A DNA stretch of 64,000 nucleotides from LD21 sp963715785 (GCA_963715785.1 OY970276.1:62001-126000), one strand, 5' to 3'. Counted from the first letter of the stretch, positions 49,012 through 59,029 are shown. Translations and numbers: made by a program. The notes: generated by a model from the letters alone, not told the origin.

Positions 49012-49473
49012 ATGTTGCAATTAAAAGAGGGAATGAAGGCTCCAGGTTTTGAAGGTATCGATCAGAACGGCAGCCAGATTAAGCTAAAAGATTTCGCAGG
49101 GAAAAAAGTTGTTCTGTACTTTTATCCCAAGGATGACACACCTGGCTGCACCGCAGAAGCCTGCAATCTCCGTGATAATTATGATCAGTTTTTAAAAAGT
49201 GGCTACGCAGTAATTGGCGTCAGTGCCGACACTGAAAAGTCCCATAAGCTTTTCGCTGCTAAATTTGATCTTCCGTTTCCCCTTATAGCTGACACTTCAA
49301 AGAAAATTCTTAACGATTACGGGGTCTGGGGAGACAAAAAAATGTTCGGAAAAAGCTATTATGGCATTCTCCGTACAACCTTTATAATAAACGAAAAGGG
49401 GATCATCGAGAAGATTATCTCCAAAGTGGATACAGCAAAGCACACTGAACAGATTTTTAAAATGCACAATTAA
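49012..49473 (+). CDS. bcp: Thiol peroxidase, Bcp/PrxQ type
   Basis: The 153-residue peroxiredoxin has the peroxidatic motif DDTPGCTAEACNLRD with Cys46 as peroxidatic and Cys51 as resolving cysteine, the classic alpha2 PrxQ arrangement. PKDDTPGCT and FPLIADTSKKILNDYGVWG are also family-typical. It reduces H2O2 and organic peroxides, using thioredoxin as electron donor. recA starts 13 bp after its stop, so peroxide defence and DNA repair are in one transcript. A weak promoter (TTG, 21 bp, TAAATTTA) lies upstream with non-ideal spacing. Confidence 0.95.
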   Translation: MLQLKEGMKAPGFEGIDQNGSQIKLKDFAGKKVVLYFYPKDDTPGCTAEACNLRDNYDQFLKSGYAVIGVSADTEKSHKLFAAKFDLPFPLIADTSKKILNDYGVWGDKKMFGKSYYGILRTTFIINEKGIIEKIISKVDTAKHTEQIFKMHN

Positions 49474-49486
49474 TAATTCATATTAT

Positions 49487-50494
49487 ATGGACAAAGTTCG
49501 AAAGGAAATAAATAAAGAAAAGCTTAAAGCGCTTGAGGTAACTCTTGGTAAAATTGAGAAGGATTTTGGTAAGGGAACTATTATGAAATTGGGCGATCAT
49601 GCAATTGACAATATCCAGTTCATTTCAACAGGGTCGATTGGACTTGATGCTGCGCTGGGTATTGGTGGTCTGCCGCGGGGAAGGGTTATTGAGATCTATG
49701 GCCCGGAAGCTTCCGGAAAAACAACTCTGGCTATACATGCAATTGCCGAAGCACAGAAAAACGGAGGGATAGCTGCAATAATAGATGCTGAACACACATT
49801 CGACCGTAATTATGCCGAAAAGCTCGGCGTCGATGTTGAAAATCTTCTCATATCTCAACCAGATAACGGAGAACAAGCTCTTGAAATAACTGATAATCTT
49901 ATCCGCTCAGGTGCGCTGGATATAGTTGTGATTGACTCAGTTGCAGCCCTTACACCTAAGGCTGAAATTGAGGGCGAGATGGGCGATTCCAAAATGGGCC
50001 TTCAGGCAAGACTAATGTCGCAGGCATTGAGGAAGCTTACAGCAAATATCAATAAAACAAATACATCGTGCGTATTTATCAACCAGCTAAGAGACAAAAT
50101 CGGTGTTATGTTCGGCAACCCCGAAACAACAACCGGGGGTAATGCCCTGAAATTTTACGCCTCAGTAAGATTAGATATCCGAAGAACAAGCCAGCTCAAA
50201 GATGGAGAAGAAATTATAGGGAGCAGGACCAGGGTCAAAATTGTTAAAAACAAGCTTGCACCACCATTCAAAAAAGCTGATTTTGACATCCTCTATGGCG
50301 AAGGCATCTCTCAGCTTGGCGAGATTGTCGATCTGGGTGTCGATTTCGAAATTATCAAGAAAAGCGGATCGTGGTTCAGCTACGGTGATACCAAACTCGG
50401 ACAGGGACGTGATGCGGTAAAACAGATATTAAAGGATAATCCTGAATTATATGATGAACTGAAGAACAAGGTTTCGGAAGCTCTTAAAAAATAA
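49487..50494 (+). CDS. recA: Recombinase RecA
   Basis: The 335-residue protein has Walker A GPEASGKT at residues 72-79, the Walker B region LDIVVIDSVAAL and loop L1 EGEMGDSKMGLQARLMSQALRKL. Loop L2 NPETTTGGNALKFYASVRLDIRR follows, then the C-terminal domain. It forms filaments on single-stranded DNA for recombination and triggers LexA cleavage. Length and motifs are complete. No LexA-type box was sought or recognised upstream. It follows bcp after 13 bp. Confidence 0.98.
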   Translation: MDKVRKEINKEKLKALEVTLGKIEKDFGKGTIMKLGDHAIDNIQFISTGSIGLDAALGIGGLPRGRVIEIYGPEASGKTTLAIHAIAEAQKNGGIAAIIDAEHTFDRNYAEKLGVDVENLLISQPDNGEQALEITDNLIRSGALDIVVIDSVAALTPKAEIEGEMGDSKMGLQARLMSQALRKLTANINKTNTSCVFINQLRDKIGVMFGNPETTTGGNALKFYASVRLDIRRTSQLKDGEEIIGSRTRVKIVKNKLAPPFKKADFDILYGEGISQLGEIVDLGVDFEIIKKSGSWFSYGDTKLGQGRDAVKQILKDNPELYDELKNKVSEALKK

Positions 50495-50501
50495 TCAGTA
50501 A

Positions 50502-50615
50502 CTCAATATCTGATTTGCAGGTAGCATCCTGAATACTTTTCATTAACAAAGGCGGTTCAACTGTTTTTGTTTTTATATGTATCCGAAGGACAGCAAGAAG
50601 AGGTCAGATATTGAG
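50502..50615. repeat. 12-bp inverted repeat flanking the recA-S9 intergenic core
   Basis: CTCAATATCTGA (50502-50513) and TCAGATATTGAG (50604-50615) are perfect inverted copies 90 bp apart. They begin 7 bp after the recA stop. No gene lies between them. This could be an mRNA stem or the ends of a vanished short element. Confidence 0.6.
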
Positions 50616-50658
50616 AATATGAAAAAGCGAAAGATTAAATAAAATAATTTACACCGAT

Positions 50659-52719
50659 ATGAAAAGATATATTCTGCCTGTAATTGGTTTAGCAACGCTT
50701 ATAGCTGTATCCTGTAAACAGGTCCCTCCGGCAACAAAAGAGGCTGCCCCTCAATTCACTAATCAATTGACTTCCAAAGAGGACAGTGGCGGAGTCATGA
50801 CTCCTGAGATAATGTGGAAATTCGGAAGACTTGGATCTTTCGCTCTTTCACCTGACGGTTCATCCGTATTGTATACAGTCACGGACATTGATCTTCAGAC
50901 CGAGGCAAGAAGAACAAATATTTTCAAAACAGATCCTGCCGGAAATGCTCCGGTGCAGCTTACTACAGATGATGGCAACTCTCCTCAATGGATAAATAAC
51001 GGGAAAGCAATAGCCTATGTCAATAACGGCAAACTTTTTACAATGAATGCCAATGGCACCGACAAGAAGGAGATAAAGGGAATAGGTGATTTTGAGTATT
51101 ACAGCATTTCCCCTGATGGAAACAGTATTTACTTTACCAGGAGAGTGAAATTAGATCAAACTGCTAATGAAAAATATAATCTTCCAAAAGCAAAAGTCCG
51201 TATCATAAACGATCTTATGTACAGGCACTGGAACTATTGGAGCGATTATTCCTACAGCCATATTTTTGTGGCATCCTTTGACGGGAATAGCGTTACCGGA
51301 GGCAAAGATATAATGGAAGGACAAAGATTCGAATCACCTATGGCTCCATACTTCGACGAAACAGAAATTTCCTGGAGCCCCGATAGCAAATATATCGCTT
51401 ATACCTCAAAAAGACTTTTCGGGAAGGCTGACGCCTTAAGCACTAATTCAGATGTTTACCTGCATAATATCGAAACAGGCAAGGAAATCAATATTTCCGA
51501 AGGCAATAAAGGATATGACAGGTATCCTGTTTTTTCACCTGACGGCTCGATGATTGCATATCAAAGTATGGAAAGAGATGGTTATGAATCTGATCTCGAC
51601 AGGCTATTTGTCTATAAGATAAAGGAAGGGACAAGAGAATGGATTACCAAAAGCTGGGATTTTGACGTTTCAAATCTTGCATGGGATAATAACGAGACTA
51701 TTTATTTTGCCTGCTCCCATCTTGGAACTTCACAGATATTCAAAACTGACCTTCAGGGGAAAGAAGTTTCAAAGGTGACTGAAGGAGTACATAATATGGG
51801 TCCTTTCATCCTTAAGTCAGGTGTTATGTTATCTGAATTGACTTCCATGTCGTTGGCACCTGAACTTTCGGTGGTAAATGTAAAAACGGGAGCAATTAGT
51901 CAGATCACATCAATTAATAAGTTCATTTACGATAAGACAAAGATGGGTCCGGTTAGGGAAAAATACATCAAAACAAAAGATAATAAGGATCTTCAGATGT
52001 GGGTGATCTATCCTCCCGACTTTGACTCCACAAAAACGTATCCTGCTCTGCTTTTCTGTGAAGGAGGACCTCAATCACCGCTCGATCAGTTCTGGTCGTA
52101 CAGGTGGAATATGCAGATGATGGCAGCAAAAGGCTATATAGTTTTTGCACCCAACCGCAGGGGTGTTTCCGGCTTTGGTCAGCAATGGAAGGAAGAGATC
52201 TCGGGCGATTACGGAGGGAAGAACATTCAGGATTATCTCGATGCAACTGATGCCATGGCAAAAGAAACTTATGTTAATCCAAAGAAAATGGGTGCTGTAG
52301 GGGCCAGCTACGGCGGTTTTTCAATATTCTACCTCGAAGGGGTACACGAGGGCCGTTTTAAAACATTCATTGCCCATTGCGGAGTATTTGATTTTGTAAG
52401 CGAATATGGAGCAACTGATGAGTTATGGTTTCCAAACAAGGATTATGGGGGCCCATACTGGGAAAACATTGCAAGTTATAAATACTCACCGCACCTGATG
52501 GTAAATAAATGGAATACGCCAATTCTCATAATAACCGGAGCCAATGACTTCAGGATTCCATATACTCAGGCCATGGAGGCATTCCAGGCTGCCCAGTTGC
52601 ATGGAGTTCCGAGCAGACTTCTGTTTTTCGAGGATGAATGCCACTGGGTCACCAAGCCGCAGAATTCTGTGATATGGCAGAATGAGTACTTTGAATGGCT
52701 GGATAAATATCTTAAGTAG
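50659..52719 (+). CDS. S9 prolyl oligopeptidase-family lipoprotein
   Basis: The 686-residue protein has lipobox VSC in MKRYILPVIGLATLIAVSC. A WD40-like/PD40 beta-propeller spans about 45-420 (FALSPDGSSVLYTVTD, ISWSPDSKYIAYTSKR, PVFSPDGSMIAYQSM). A C-terminal alpha/beta-hydrolase follows. The nucleophile Ser550 lies in VGASYGGFS, the Asp in IITGANDFRIPY and the His in FEDECHWVTKP. Family S9C/DPP4-like enzymes cleave dipeptides or acylated residues from peptides. It is secreted to the periplasm or anchored to a membrane. A strong terminator follows the gene. Confidence 0.92.
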   Translation: MKRYILPVIGLATLIAVSCKQVPPATKEAAPQFTNQLTSKEDSGGVMTPEIMWKFGRLGSFALSPDGSSVLYTVTDIDLQTEARRTNIFKTDPAGNAPVQLTTDDGNSPQWINNGKAIAYVNNGKLFTMNANGTDKKEIKGIGDFEYYSISPDGNSIYFTRRVKLDQTANEKYNLPKAKVRIINDLMYRHWNYWSDYSYSHIFVASFDGNSVTGGKDIMEGQRFESPMAPYFDETEISWSPDSKYIAYTSKRLFGKADALSTNSDVYLHNIETGKEINISEGNKGYDRYPVFSPDGSMIAYQSMERDGYESDLDRLFVYKIKEGTREWITKSWDFDVSNLAWDNNETIYFACSHLGTSQIFKTDLQGKEVSKVTEGVHNMGPFILKSGVMLSELTSMSLAPELSVVNVKTGAISQITSINKFIYDKTKMGPVREKYIKTKDNKDLQMWVIYPPDFDSTKTYPALLFCEGGPQSPLDQFWSYRWNMQMMAAKGYIVFAPNRRGVSGFGQQWKEEISGDYGGKNIQDYLDATDAMAKETYVNPKKMGAVGASYGGFSIFYLEGVHEGRFKTFIAHCGVFDFVSEYGATDELWFPNKDYGGPYWENIASYKYSPHLMVNKWNTPILIITGANDFRIPYTQAMEAFQAAQLHGVPSRLLFFEDECHWVTKPQNSVIWQNEYFEWLDKYLK

Positions 52720-52739
52720 GAAGAACTTCGAGACTGCAG

Positions 52740-52780
52740 AGGCTGCAGAGGGTTTTCAGCCTCTGCAGCCTTTATTATTC
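52740..52780 (+). terminator. Rho-independent terminator of the S9 peptidase gene
   Basis: The 12-bp stem AGGCTGCAGAGG/CCTCTGCAGCCT, with an 8-nt loop, is followed by TTATTATT. It lies between convergent genes, 20 bp after the S9 stop. Confidence 0.8.
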
Positions 52781-52789
52781 CAAAAGATT

Positions 52790-53737
52790 CTATTGCCCAA
52801 GTAAAGCCATTATCTTCTCAACTTTTTCACTCATCGGCAATTCCCCGTCAATCCAGTTAATCTTTATTCCTCTCCGCTCCATTCCCCTGAACCAGGTCAT
52901 CTGGCGTTTTGCAAACTGGTGAATTGCTATTTCAAGATCCCTGACCATATCGTGGTAAGACATTTTCCCGGTCAGAAACAGCGTAATGAACTTATATTCA
53001 AGACCATAGTAAATCAACGTTTCAGTATCTATCCCATTATCAATCAATAATTTCACTTCATCCACCATACCTGAATTCAATCGCTGTTTAAGTCTTTCCG
53101 AGATCCTTTTTCTCCTTATATCACGGTCGAACATAATACCCACAATAAGTGCCCTGATCTTCGGAAACTCGCTGGGCTTACCCTTGTTCCTGTTTGAATG
53201 CTCTATTTCAATCGCTCTGATTACCCTCTTTTTTGTATCCAGATCTGTTGTATTATGAAGGCTTTTCAGTGTTGAGAGAATCTCTCTCAGTTCTTCCAGG
53301 GATTTTTTTTCCAGTTCAATCCTCAATCCACTGTCAGGTGGGACCTCAAACATTTTATACCCTGTGATAATGCTGTCGGCATACATCCCGGACCCTCCGC
53401 AGACGACCGGAAAAACATTCCTCTTCTTGAGATCATAATAAATTTTTATGAAGTCGCGCTGATATTCAAACACATTATACTTATATCCGGGATCTGCAAT
53501 ATCGATAAGATGAAAAGGAATCTGAACGCCATTGACAAGGTAATCGTGATAGTCTTTACCGGTTCCCAGGTTCATATCTCTGTATACCTGGCGAGAGTCA
53601 GCACTTATTATTTCACCACCTACCTGTTCTGCAACAGCTGCAGCCATGGAAGTTTTGCCTGATGCTGTCGGCCCTGTCACAACTAATAAATCATAGATAG
53701 AATTCAATGCAGGTTTCACATTATTAATCATTTCCAT
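52790..53737 (-). CDS. miaA: tRNA dimethylallyltransferase
   Basis: The 315-residue product uses the ATG at 53737 (or 53731); the frame continues upstream to a TTG at 53785 without support. The P-loop is VVTGPTASGKTSMA, followed by the substrate motif SADSRQVYRDMNLGTGK and VVCGGSGMYADSIITG. The C-terminal QFAKRQMTWFRGM binds tRNA. MiaA adds dimethylallyl to N6 of A37 in tRNAs reading UNN codons. It is divergent from smpB, with 92 bp between the starts. Confidence 0.95.
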   Translation of the reverse strand: MEMINNVKPALNSIYDLLVVTGPTASGKTSMAAAVAEQVGGEIISADSRQVYRDMNLGTGKDYHDYLVNGVQIPFHLIDIADPGYKYNVFEYQRDFIKIYYDLKKRNVFPVVCGGSGMYADSIITGYKMFEVPPDSGLRIELEKKSLEELREILSTLKSLHNTTDLDTKKRVIRAIEIEHSNRNKGKPSEFPKIRALIVGIMFDRDIRRKRISERLKQRLNSGMVDEVKLLIDNGIDTETLIYYGLEYKFITLFLTGKMSYHDMVRDLEIAIHQFAKRQMTWFRGMERRGIKINWIDGELPMSEKVEKIMALLGQ

Positions 53738-53829
53738 TGGTAAAGCAATATAAACATAAATTTCTTTAATTTTGCGGGCATCCAAATTTGATTTTCATGA
53801 TTAATAAAATCTTTTCATAACTCAACAGC

Positions 53830-54288
53830 ATGAAAGGCGGTAAAGGCGAAATAGTAATAAAAAACAAAAAGGCTTCTCACGACTATGAGTTTTTAGATAA
53901 GTTCATTGCAGGGATAGTACTTACCGGAACCGAAATAAAATCTGTGCGGCTGGGAAAAGCAACTCTTGCCGACTCATATTGCTTTTTCAGTGACAGGGAG
54001 CTATTTATAAAAGGGATGCATATTGCTGAATACTGGTGGGGAAATCTGAATAATCACGATCCTCTCAGAGAGAGAAAGCTCCTTCTGACAACCAGGGAGC
54101 TGAGGAAGATTGAACGGAAAATTAAAGAGAGCGGGCTGACCATCATTGTCATTAAAGTCTTCATTAATAACAAGGGTCTGGCAAAAGCAGAGATCGCAAT
54201 TGCCAGGGGCAAGAAAGAATATGACAAACGCGAAACGCTCAAGCGTAAAGATGCTGCCAGGGAGATGGATCGTATGAGAAAAGTATGA
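53830..54288 (+). CDS. smpB: SsrA-binding protein
   Basis: The 152-residue protein is full-length SmpB: IVIKNKKASHDYEFLDKFIAGIVLTGTEIKSVRLGKATLADSYC, with GTEIKS and the tail KGKKEYDKRETLKRKDAAREMDRMRKV. SmpB delivers tmRNA to stalled ribosomes in trans-translation. The tmRNA gene (ssrA) was not found in the window. The stop directly abuts the stop of the convergent LOG gene. Confidence 0.97.
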   Translation: MKGGKGEIVIKNKKASHDYEFLDKFIAGIVLTGTEIKSVRLGKATLADSYCFFSDRELFIKGMHIAEYWWGNLNNHDPLRERKLLLTTRELRKIERKIKESGLTIIVIKVFINNKGLAKAEIAIARGKKEYDKRETLKRKDAAREMDRMRKV

Positions 54289-54999
54289 TCAGAAGTTCGG
54301 GCTCAGCAAGTATCTCGAATAGAATTTGACAATATAATCCACAGCTTCATCTGATGTATCAACGAGCGTAAATATATCGAGGTTTTCCGGCAGGATGTTA
54401 TGTTCTTCAGCAAGCATCTGCTCTTTTATCCATACTATAAGTCCGCTCCAGTACTTCTTGCCAACCAGGATAATTGGAAATCTTCCGATCTTCCTTGTCT
54501 GGATCAGGGTAATTGCTTCGAAGAGCTCATCGAATGTCCCGAATCCGCCGGGCAGAACAATGAAACCCTGGGCATACTTCATGAACATAACTTTTCTCAC
54601 AAAGAAATGGTCGAATGTTATGAGTTTATCCGAATCTATATAGGGGTTTGGATGCTGTTCAAAAGGCAGGTCAATATTTATTCCGACTGATTTGCCCTTT
54701 CCCCTGGCAGCCCCTTTATTTGCCGCTTCCATTATACCAGGGCCGCCACCGGTGATAACTCCATATCCATTCTGGGTTAGCTTAAATGCTATATCTTCAG
54801 CCAGCAGGTAGTATTTATTGTTCACGGATGTTCGTGCTGAACCAAATATTGAAACACATGGACCAATCCGGGCAAGTTTTTCAAAACCCTCCACCAATTC
54901 AGAAATTATTTTAAACACTCTCCATGAATCGGTCGTATGAATTTCTTGCCATGTTTTTTGTTCAAAGGCATCCTTTATAAGATCAGCAGGTTTCTCCAT
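54289..54999 (-). CDS. LOG family protein (TIGR00730 type)
   Basis: The 236-residue product starts at the ATG at 54999; an in-frame TTG lies 30 bp upstream. The Rossmann-like fold has CVSIFGSARTSVNNKYY, the GGGPGIMEAANKGAARGKG motif and the family-defining PGGFGTFDELFEAITLIQTRK. LOG proteins hydrolyse nucleoside 5'-monophosphates, releasing ribose 5-phosphate and free base (cytokinin-activating in plants). Bacterial longer forms are often labelled AMP nucleosidase or decarboxylase by mistake. It converges with smpB (stops adjacent). uvrA lies upstream, 45 bp away, on the same strand. Confidence 0.9.
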   Translation of the reverse strand: MEKPADLIKDAFEQKTWQEIHTTDSWRVFKIISELVEGFEKLARIGPCVSIFGSARTSVNNKYYLLAEDIAFKLTQNGYGVITGGGPGIMEAANKGAARGKGKSVGINIDLPFEQHPNPYIDSDKLITFDHFFVRKVMFMKYAQGFIVLPGGFGTFDELFEAITLIQTRKIGRFPIILVGKKYWSGLIVWIKEQMLAEEHNILPENLDIFTLVDTSDEAVDYIVKFYSRYLLSPNF

Positions 55000-55043
55000 C
55001 TTGGTTTCACTAATAATTAATCGATTCAAATATAACTAAATTC

Positions 55044-57863
55044 TTATGCCTGAAGTTCCGGTTTAAGGTATTTTCCGGTATAACTTTCCGAACATTCGGT
55101 AAGCTTTTCAGGAGATCCGCTGAATATCACATTACCTCCTGCTTTCCCTCCTTCTTTTCCCAGATCCACAATATAATCGGCCATCTTAACCACGTCGAGA
55201 TTATGTTCAATAACTATAATTGTATTTCCCCTTTCAACAAGCTTGTTAAGAACATCCAGCAGAACTCTTACGTCTTCAAAATGCAGGCCGGTTGTTGGCT
55301 CATCAAGAATGTAAAGCGTTTTCCCGGTATCGCGCCTTGCAAGTTCTGTGGCCAGTTTTACCCGCTGGGCTTCCCCGCCTGAAAGCGTGGTTGACTGTTG
55401 CCCAAGCTTGATATATCCAAGCCCTACATCCTGAAGTGTTTTAATCTTATGATAAATTGAGGGTACATTGGCAAAAAAATCAACTGCATTATCAATAGTC
55501 ATATCCAATACATCACTTATGGACTTGCCCTTGTATTTAACTTCAAGAGTTTCGCGGTTGTATCGTTTGCCGTTACATTCAGAACAATGCACATATACAT
55601 CAGGGAGAAAATTCATCTCTATTGTTTTCACTCCTGCACCTTCGCAGCCTTCGCATCTTCCGCCTTTGACATTGAAAGAAAACCTTCCGGCGCCGAATCC
55701 GCGTATTTTAGCTTCAGTGGTCTGTTCAAAGAGCTTACGTATATCGGTAAATACGCCGGTATAGGTAGCCGGGTTCGATCGTGGTGTTTTGCCAATGGGT
55801 GATTGGCTCACTTCAATAACCTTATCGAGGTATTCAAGCCCGGTAATCTCCCTGTACGCTAATGGGGCCTTCCCTGAATTATGAAATTTTTTTGCCAGAG
55901 CGGGATGCAGAGTCTGATTGATGAGAGAGGATTTGCCGCTTCCCGAAACGCCTGTTACACAAATAAGCGTTCCAAGGGGCAATGTAACATTAACATTATT
56001 AAGGTTATGCCCTGTAGCACCTATGAGATGCAGAAATTTGCCATTCCCTTTTCTTCTATGTTCAGGTATAATGAATGTCTTTTTATTGTTTAGGTACGAT
56101 GAAGTAAGAGTTGCCTTCTTCATCAGTTCTTTTGGATTTCCATAGGCGACGACCAGTCCGCCAAAACGGCCCGCTCCTGGTCCCATATCAATAACATAGT
56201 CGGCCGACATGATCATTTCCCTGTCGTGCTCCACAACAATCACGGAGTTGCCTGCGTCCCTCAGTTGCTTAAGAGCCGCTATCAACCGCCTGTTGTCTCT
56301 CTGGTGAAGGCCTATGCTGGGTTCATCGAGGATATAAAGCACATTTACAAGACGGGAACCAATCTGGGTCGCCAGCCTTATACGCTGGCTCTCTCCTCCT
56401 GAAAGAGTCCTTGCGCCTCTGCTCAGTGAGAGATATTCAAGTCCTACCTCAAGAAGAAATCCAAGCCTTGCCCGTATTTCTTTAAGGATCTCTGCTGCGA
56501 TTAATTTTTGTTTCCCGCTCATTTTCCCTTCAATATCTGAAAGGAAATGCGATAATTCCTTTATATCCATAGCCGATAATTCACCGATATTCTTATCAGC
56601 TATCCGGAAGTACAGCGATTCCTTTTTCAGACGGGTACCCTGACATTCCGGACATGCAGTATACTGAACATACTGGTCTTTTATTCTTGTTCCGTTTTTC
56701 TTGCCGTTTACAGCTTCAATATTCCCGACAAAATTCACTACACCCTCAAAGGTCAGAAAATAGTTAGATGTCATTCCAAGCGGAGTATTTGATAACTTCA
56801 GAACTTCATCCGAACCGTACAATATTTTATTAAGGGCATCTTCGGGGATCTCGCCGATAGGTGTATCGAGAGTGAAGCCGTTTTTTTCAGCTATTGCCTC
56901 AATCTGCCAGAAAATCCAGGTATTCTTATATTTCCCCAGAGGTTCAATTCCGCCTTTCCTGATGCTGAGCTCCTTATCGGGGATTAACTTCGCTTCATCG
57001 ATGCTGGAAATCTCTCCCAAACCGTTACAATGCGGGCAAGCTCCCTGAGGCGAATTGAAGGAAAACGTATGAGGCGCCGGTTCATTGTACGACATTCCGG
57101 TAGTAGGACACATCAGATGCCTGCTGAAATACCTCGGCTCTTTGCTTTCACTGTCGAGAACCATCATAACACCATCACCCTGATCGAGTGACATAAGAAT
57201 TGAATCATTCAGCCTTTTGTCTGAAGTCTCCCCTATTTTGAACTTATCAACAACCAGTTCAATATAATGAGTCTTGTACCTGTCGAGTTTCATTCCATGA
57301 GTAAGCTCTCTTATCTCACCGTTGATCCTTACATTGAGAAAACCTTTGCGCCGGAGTTGTTCGAAAAGCTCTTTATAGTGTCCTTTCCTGCCTTTGACAA
57401 TAGGTGCGAGAAAATAGACTTTCTTTCCTGAAAAACGATTCTTCACCAGCTCGAGAATCTGATCGTCAGAGTATTTGACCATCTTTTCTCCGGTTACATA
57501 CGAATATGCCTCGGAAGCTCTTGCATACAATAGCCTGAGGAAGTCGTAAATCTCCGTGATGGTTCCTACCGTTGACCTGGGATTTTTGTTTGTGGTTTTC
57601 TGTTCAATGGATATTACCGGACTCAGGCCTGTTATCTTATCAACATCAGGGCGTTCCATTCCGCCGAGAAACTGACGGGCATACGCTGAAAGAGTCTCCA
57701 TATAGCGTCGCTGGCCTTCAGCATAAATGGTATCGAACGCAAGTGATGATTTCCCGCTTCCGCTTAAACCCGTAATTACAACAAGTTTATTTCGTGGAAT
57801 GGTAACATCAATATTTTGTAAATTATGGACCCTTGCGCCAAGGACCCTAATCTCATCACTCAT
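55044..57863 (-). CDS. uvrA: Excinuclease ABC subunit A
   Basis: The 939-residue product starts at the ATG at 57863 (a GTG two codons upstream is not needed). The first ATPase half carries Walker A GLSGSGKSSLAFDTIYAEGQRR, and a zinc finger lies in CPHCNGLGEI. The second half carries GVSGSGKSSLINQTLHP, a zinc finger in CEGCEGAGVKTIEM... CSECNGKRYN, and LSGGEAQRVKLATEL. UvrA recognises bulky DNA lesions and loads UvrB in nucleotide excision repair. Length and all motifs are normal. A lytic transglycosylase gene ends 15 bp upstream. Confidence 0.98.
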   Translation of the reverse strand: MSDEIRVLGARVHNLQNIDVTIPRNKLVVITGLSGSGKSSLAFDTIYAEGQRRYMETLSAYARQFLGGMERPDVDKITGLSPVISIEQKTTNKNPRSTVGTITEIYDFLRLLYARASEAYSYVTGEKMVKYSDDQILELVKNRFSGKKVYFLAPIVKGRKGHYKELFEQLRRKGFLNVRINGEIRELTHGMKLDRYKTHYIELVVDKFKIGETSDKRLNDSILMSLDQGDGVMMVLDSESKEPRYFSRHLMCPTTGMSYNEPAPHTFSFNSPQGACPHCNGLGEISSIDEAKLIPDKELSIRKGGIEPLGKYKNTWIFWQIEAIAEKNGFTLDTPIGEIPEDALNKILYGSDEVLKLSNTPLGMTSNYFLTFEGVVNFVGNIEAVNGKKNGTRIKDQYVQYTACPECQGTRLKKESLYFRIADKNIGELSAMDIKELSHFLSDIEGKMSGKQKLIAAEILKEIRARLGFLLEVGLEYLSLSRGARTLSGGESQRIRLATQIGSRLVNVLYILDEPSIGLHQRDNRRLIAALKQLRDAGNSVIVVEHDREMIMSADYVIDMGPGAGRFGGLVVAYGNPKELMKKATLTSSYLNNKKTFIIPEHRRKGNGKFLHLIGATGHNLNNVNVTLPLGTLICVTGVSGSGKSSLINQTLHPALAKKFHNSGKAPLAYREITGLEYLDKVIEVSQSPIGKTPRSNPATYTGVFTDIRKLFEQTTEAKIRGFGAGRFSFNVKGGRCEGCEGAGVKTIEMNFLPDVYVHCSECNGKRYNRETLEVKYKGKSISDVLDMTIDNAVDFFANVPSIYHKIKTLQDVGLGYIKLGQQSTTLSGGEAQRVKLATELARRDTGKTLYILDEPTTGLHFEDVRVLLDVLNKLVERGNTIIVIEHNLDVVKMADYIVDLGKEGGKAGGNVIFSGSPEKLTECSESYTGKYLKPELQA

Positions 57864-57878
57864 CTTCACATCTCCTAA

Positions 57879-58850
57879 TCAAAAGACCAGTTCACCATTT
57901 TCAGAATTAATGATGCTTCGCATCCCTTCCGAAGGAATTTTTATAAGATAGTCCTTATTCGGTTTCGGTGTCAGGTATGGTTTCCTGAGCCAGGGATTCA
58001 AATATTTTAACATCTTGTAGTTAGTCCCGAACTTTTCTGCAAATTCAGAAAAATCTGTTATTGCAGTATCAATTTTTACCTCTTTGAATTTCAATTCCGG
58101 ATATAAATCTGTTTTTGAGATTTTGAATCCGTAATTCTCCGGGTCACTTATGATAAGCTTATATGCCACCGCTCTGAAAATATACCTGGCTGTTTCATCG
58201 CTAAGTAGAAGATCATAGTAGTTATGCTGATGCTGTATATCTATCTGATCATTGATTGCTGCCCTGCCTCCATCATAAGATGCAGCAGCAAGAGTCCAGT
58301 TACCAAACTTTTCATACGATTTCATAAAGTAATCACAAGCGAATTGAGTTGACTTCTCAATATTATACCTTTCATCAACGACAGTGTTAATCTCCATTCC
58401 TTCTTCCCTTCCGGTCTCAGGCATAATTTGCCAAAAGCCGGTAGCTCCTGCAGGAGAAACCATATTACTGAACTCACTCTCAGCAGCTGCCAGATACTTG
58501 AAGTCATCCGGTATATTGTTTTTTTTCAGGATTTGTTCAATTATGGGCAAGTACCTGTTAGCCCTCTTTATAATCAATATGGTTGAGGAATGTCGGTAAG
58601 CACTTGTAAGGATTTCGCGCTCGAGGCTTTCCCGGGTATCAAAATTTTCCAGTGGCATTCTCTCGCCAGCAAAACTAACCTCATCAGGCAATCTGAATGC
58701 TTTTATGTTATAAGCTGTATCCGGAGCCTGATGATTTTCAGGCTTAACTGTACTAAATCCCTTGAAACCCTGTGCAATTGAAAGAAATATAATAACTGTT
58801 CCTGTAAGAACAAAAGCTGTAAGTATGGTTCTCTTTTTCGTATTTATCAT
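57879..58850 (-). CDS. Lytic transglycosylase (SLT, MltD-like) with LysM-like tail
   Basis: The 323-residue product starts at the ATG at 58850 (an ATG at 58865 is also possible). It has an N-terminal membrane anchor or signal (TILTAFVLTGTVIIFLSIAQG). The SLT domain covers about 100-215: IPDDFKYLAAAESEFSNMVSPAGATGFWQIMPETGREEGMEI, with the catalytic Glu in AAESEF, then NWTLAAASYDGG. The tail (TDFSEFAEKFGTNYKMLKYLNPWLRKPYL) resembles LysM. It cleaves peptidoglycan by transglycosylation. It precedes uvrA by 15 bp, although the functions are unrelated. Confidence 0.87.
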   Translation of the reverse strand: MINTKKRTILTAFVLTGTVIIFLSIAQGFKGFSTVKPENHQAPDTAYNIKAFRLPDEVSFAGERMPLENFDTRESLEREILTSAYRHSSTILIIKRANRYLPIIEQILKKNNIPDDFKYLAAAESEFSNMVSPAGATGFWQIMPETGREEGMEINTVVDERYNIEKSTQFACDYFMKSYEKFGNWTLAAASYDGGRAAINDQIDIQHQHNYYDLLLSDETARYIFRAVAYKLIISDPENYGFKISKTDLYPELKFKEVKIDTAITDFSEFAEKFGTNYKMLKYLNPWLRKPYLTPKPNKDYLIKIPSEGMRSIINSENGELVF

Positions 58851-59029
58851 AATAAATATTGCCATGAGAAATAATGTGCAAAGGTAACAATTTTGCACCT
58901 GAAAAATAATTTCACCCTGAGTAAATTAAATTGCACCCCAGCATCACATAGCCAGACTGTGAATTCTTAAGCAGACCCCTGATAAAACCAGGGTGACTCG
59001 TATTTTATTGAAGAGTGAAGAGGAAAGGC

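Noticed and set aside
53830..54288. tmRNA (ssrA) gene expected near smpB
   Set aside because: No tRNA-Ala-like end or tag frame was seen in the flanking intergenic DNA, which is under 100 bp on each side.
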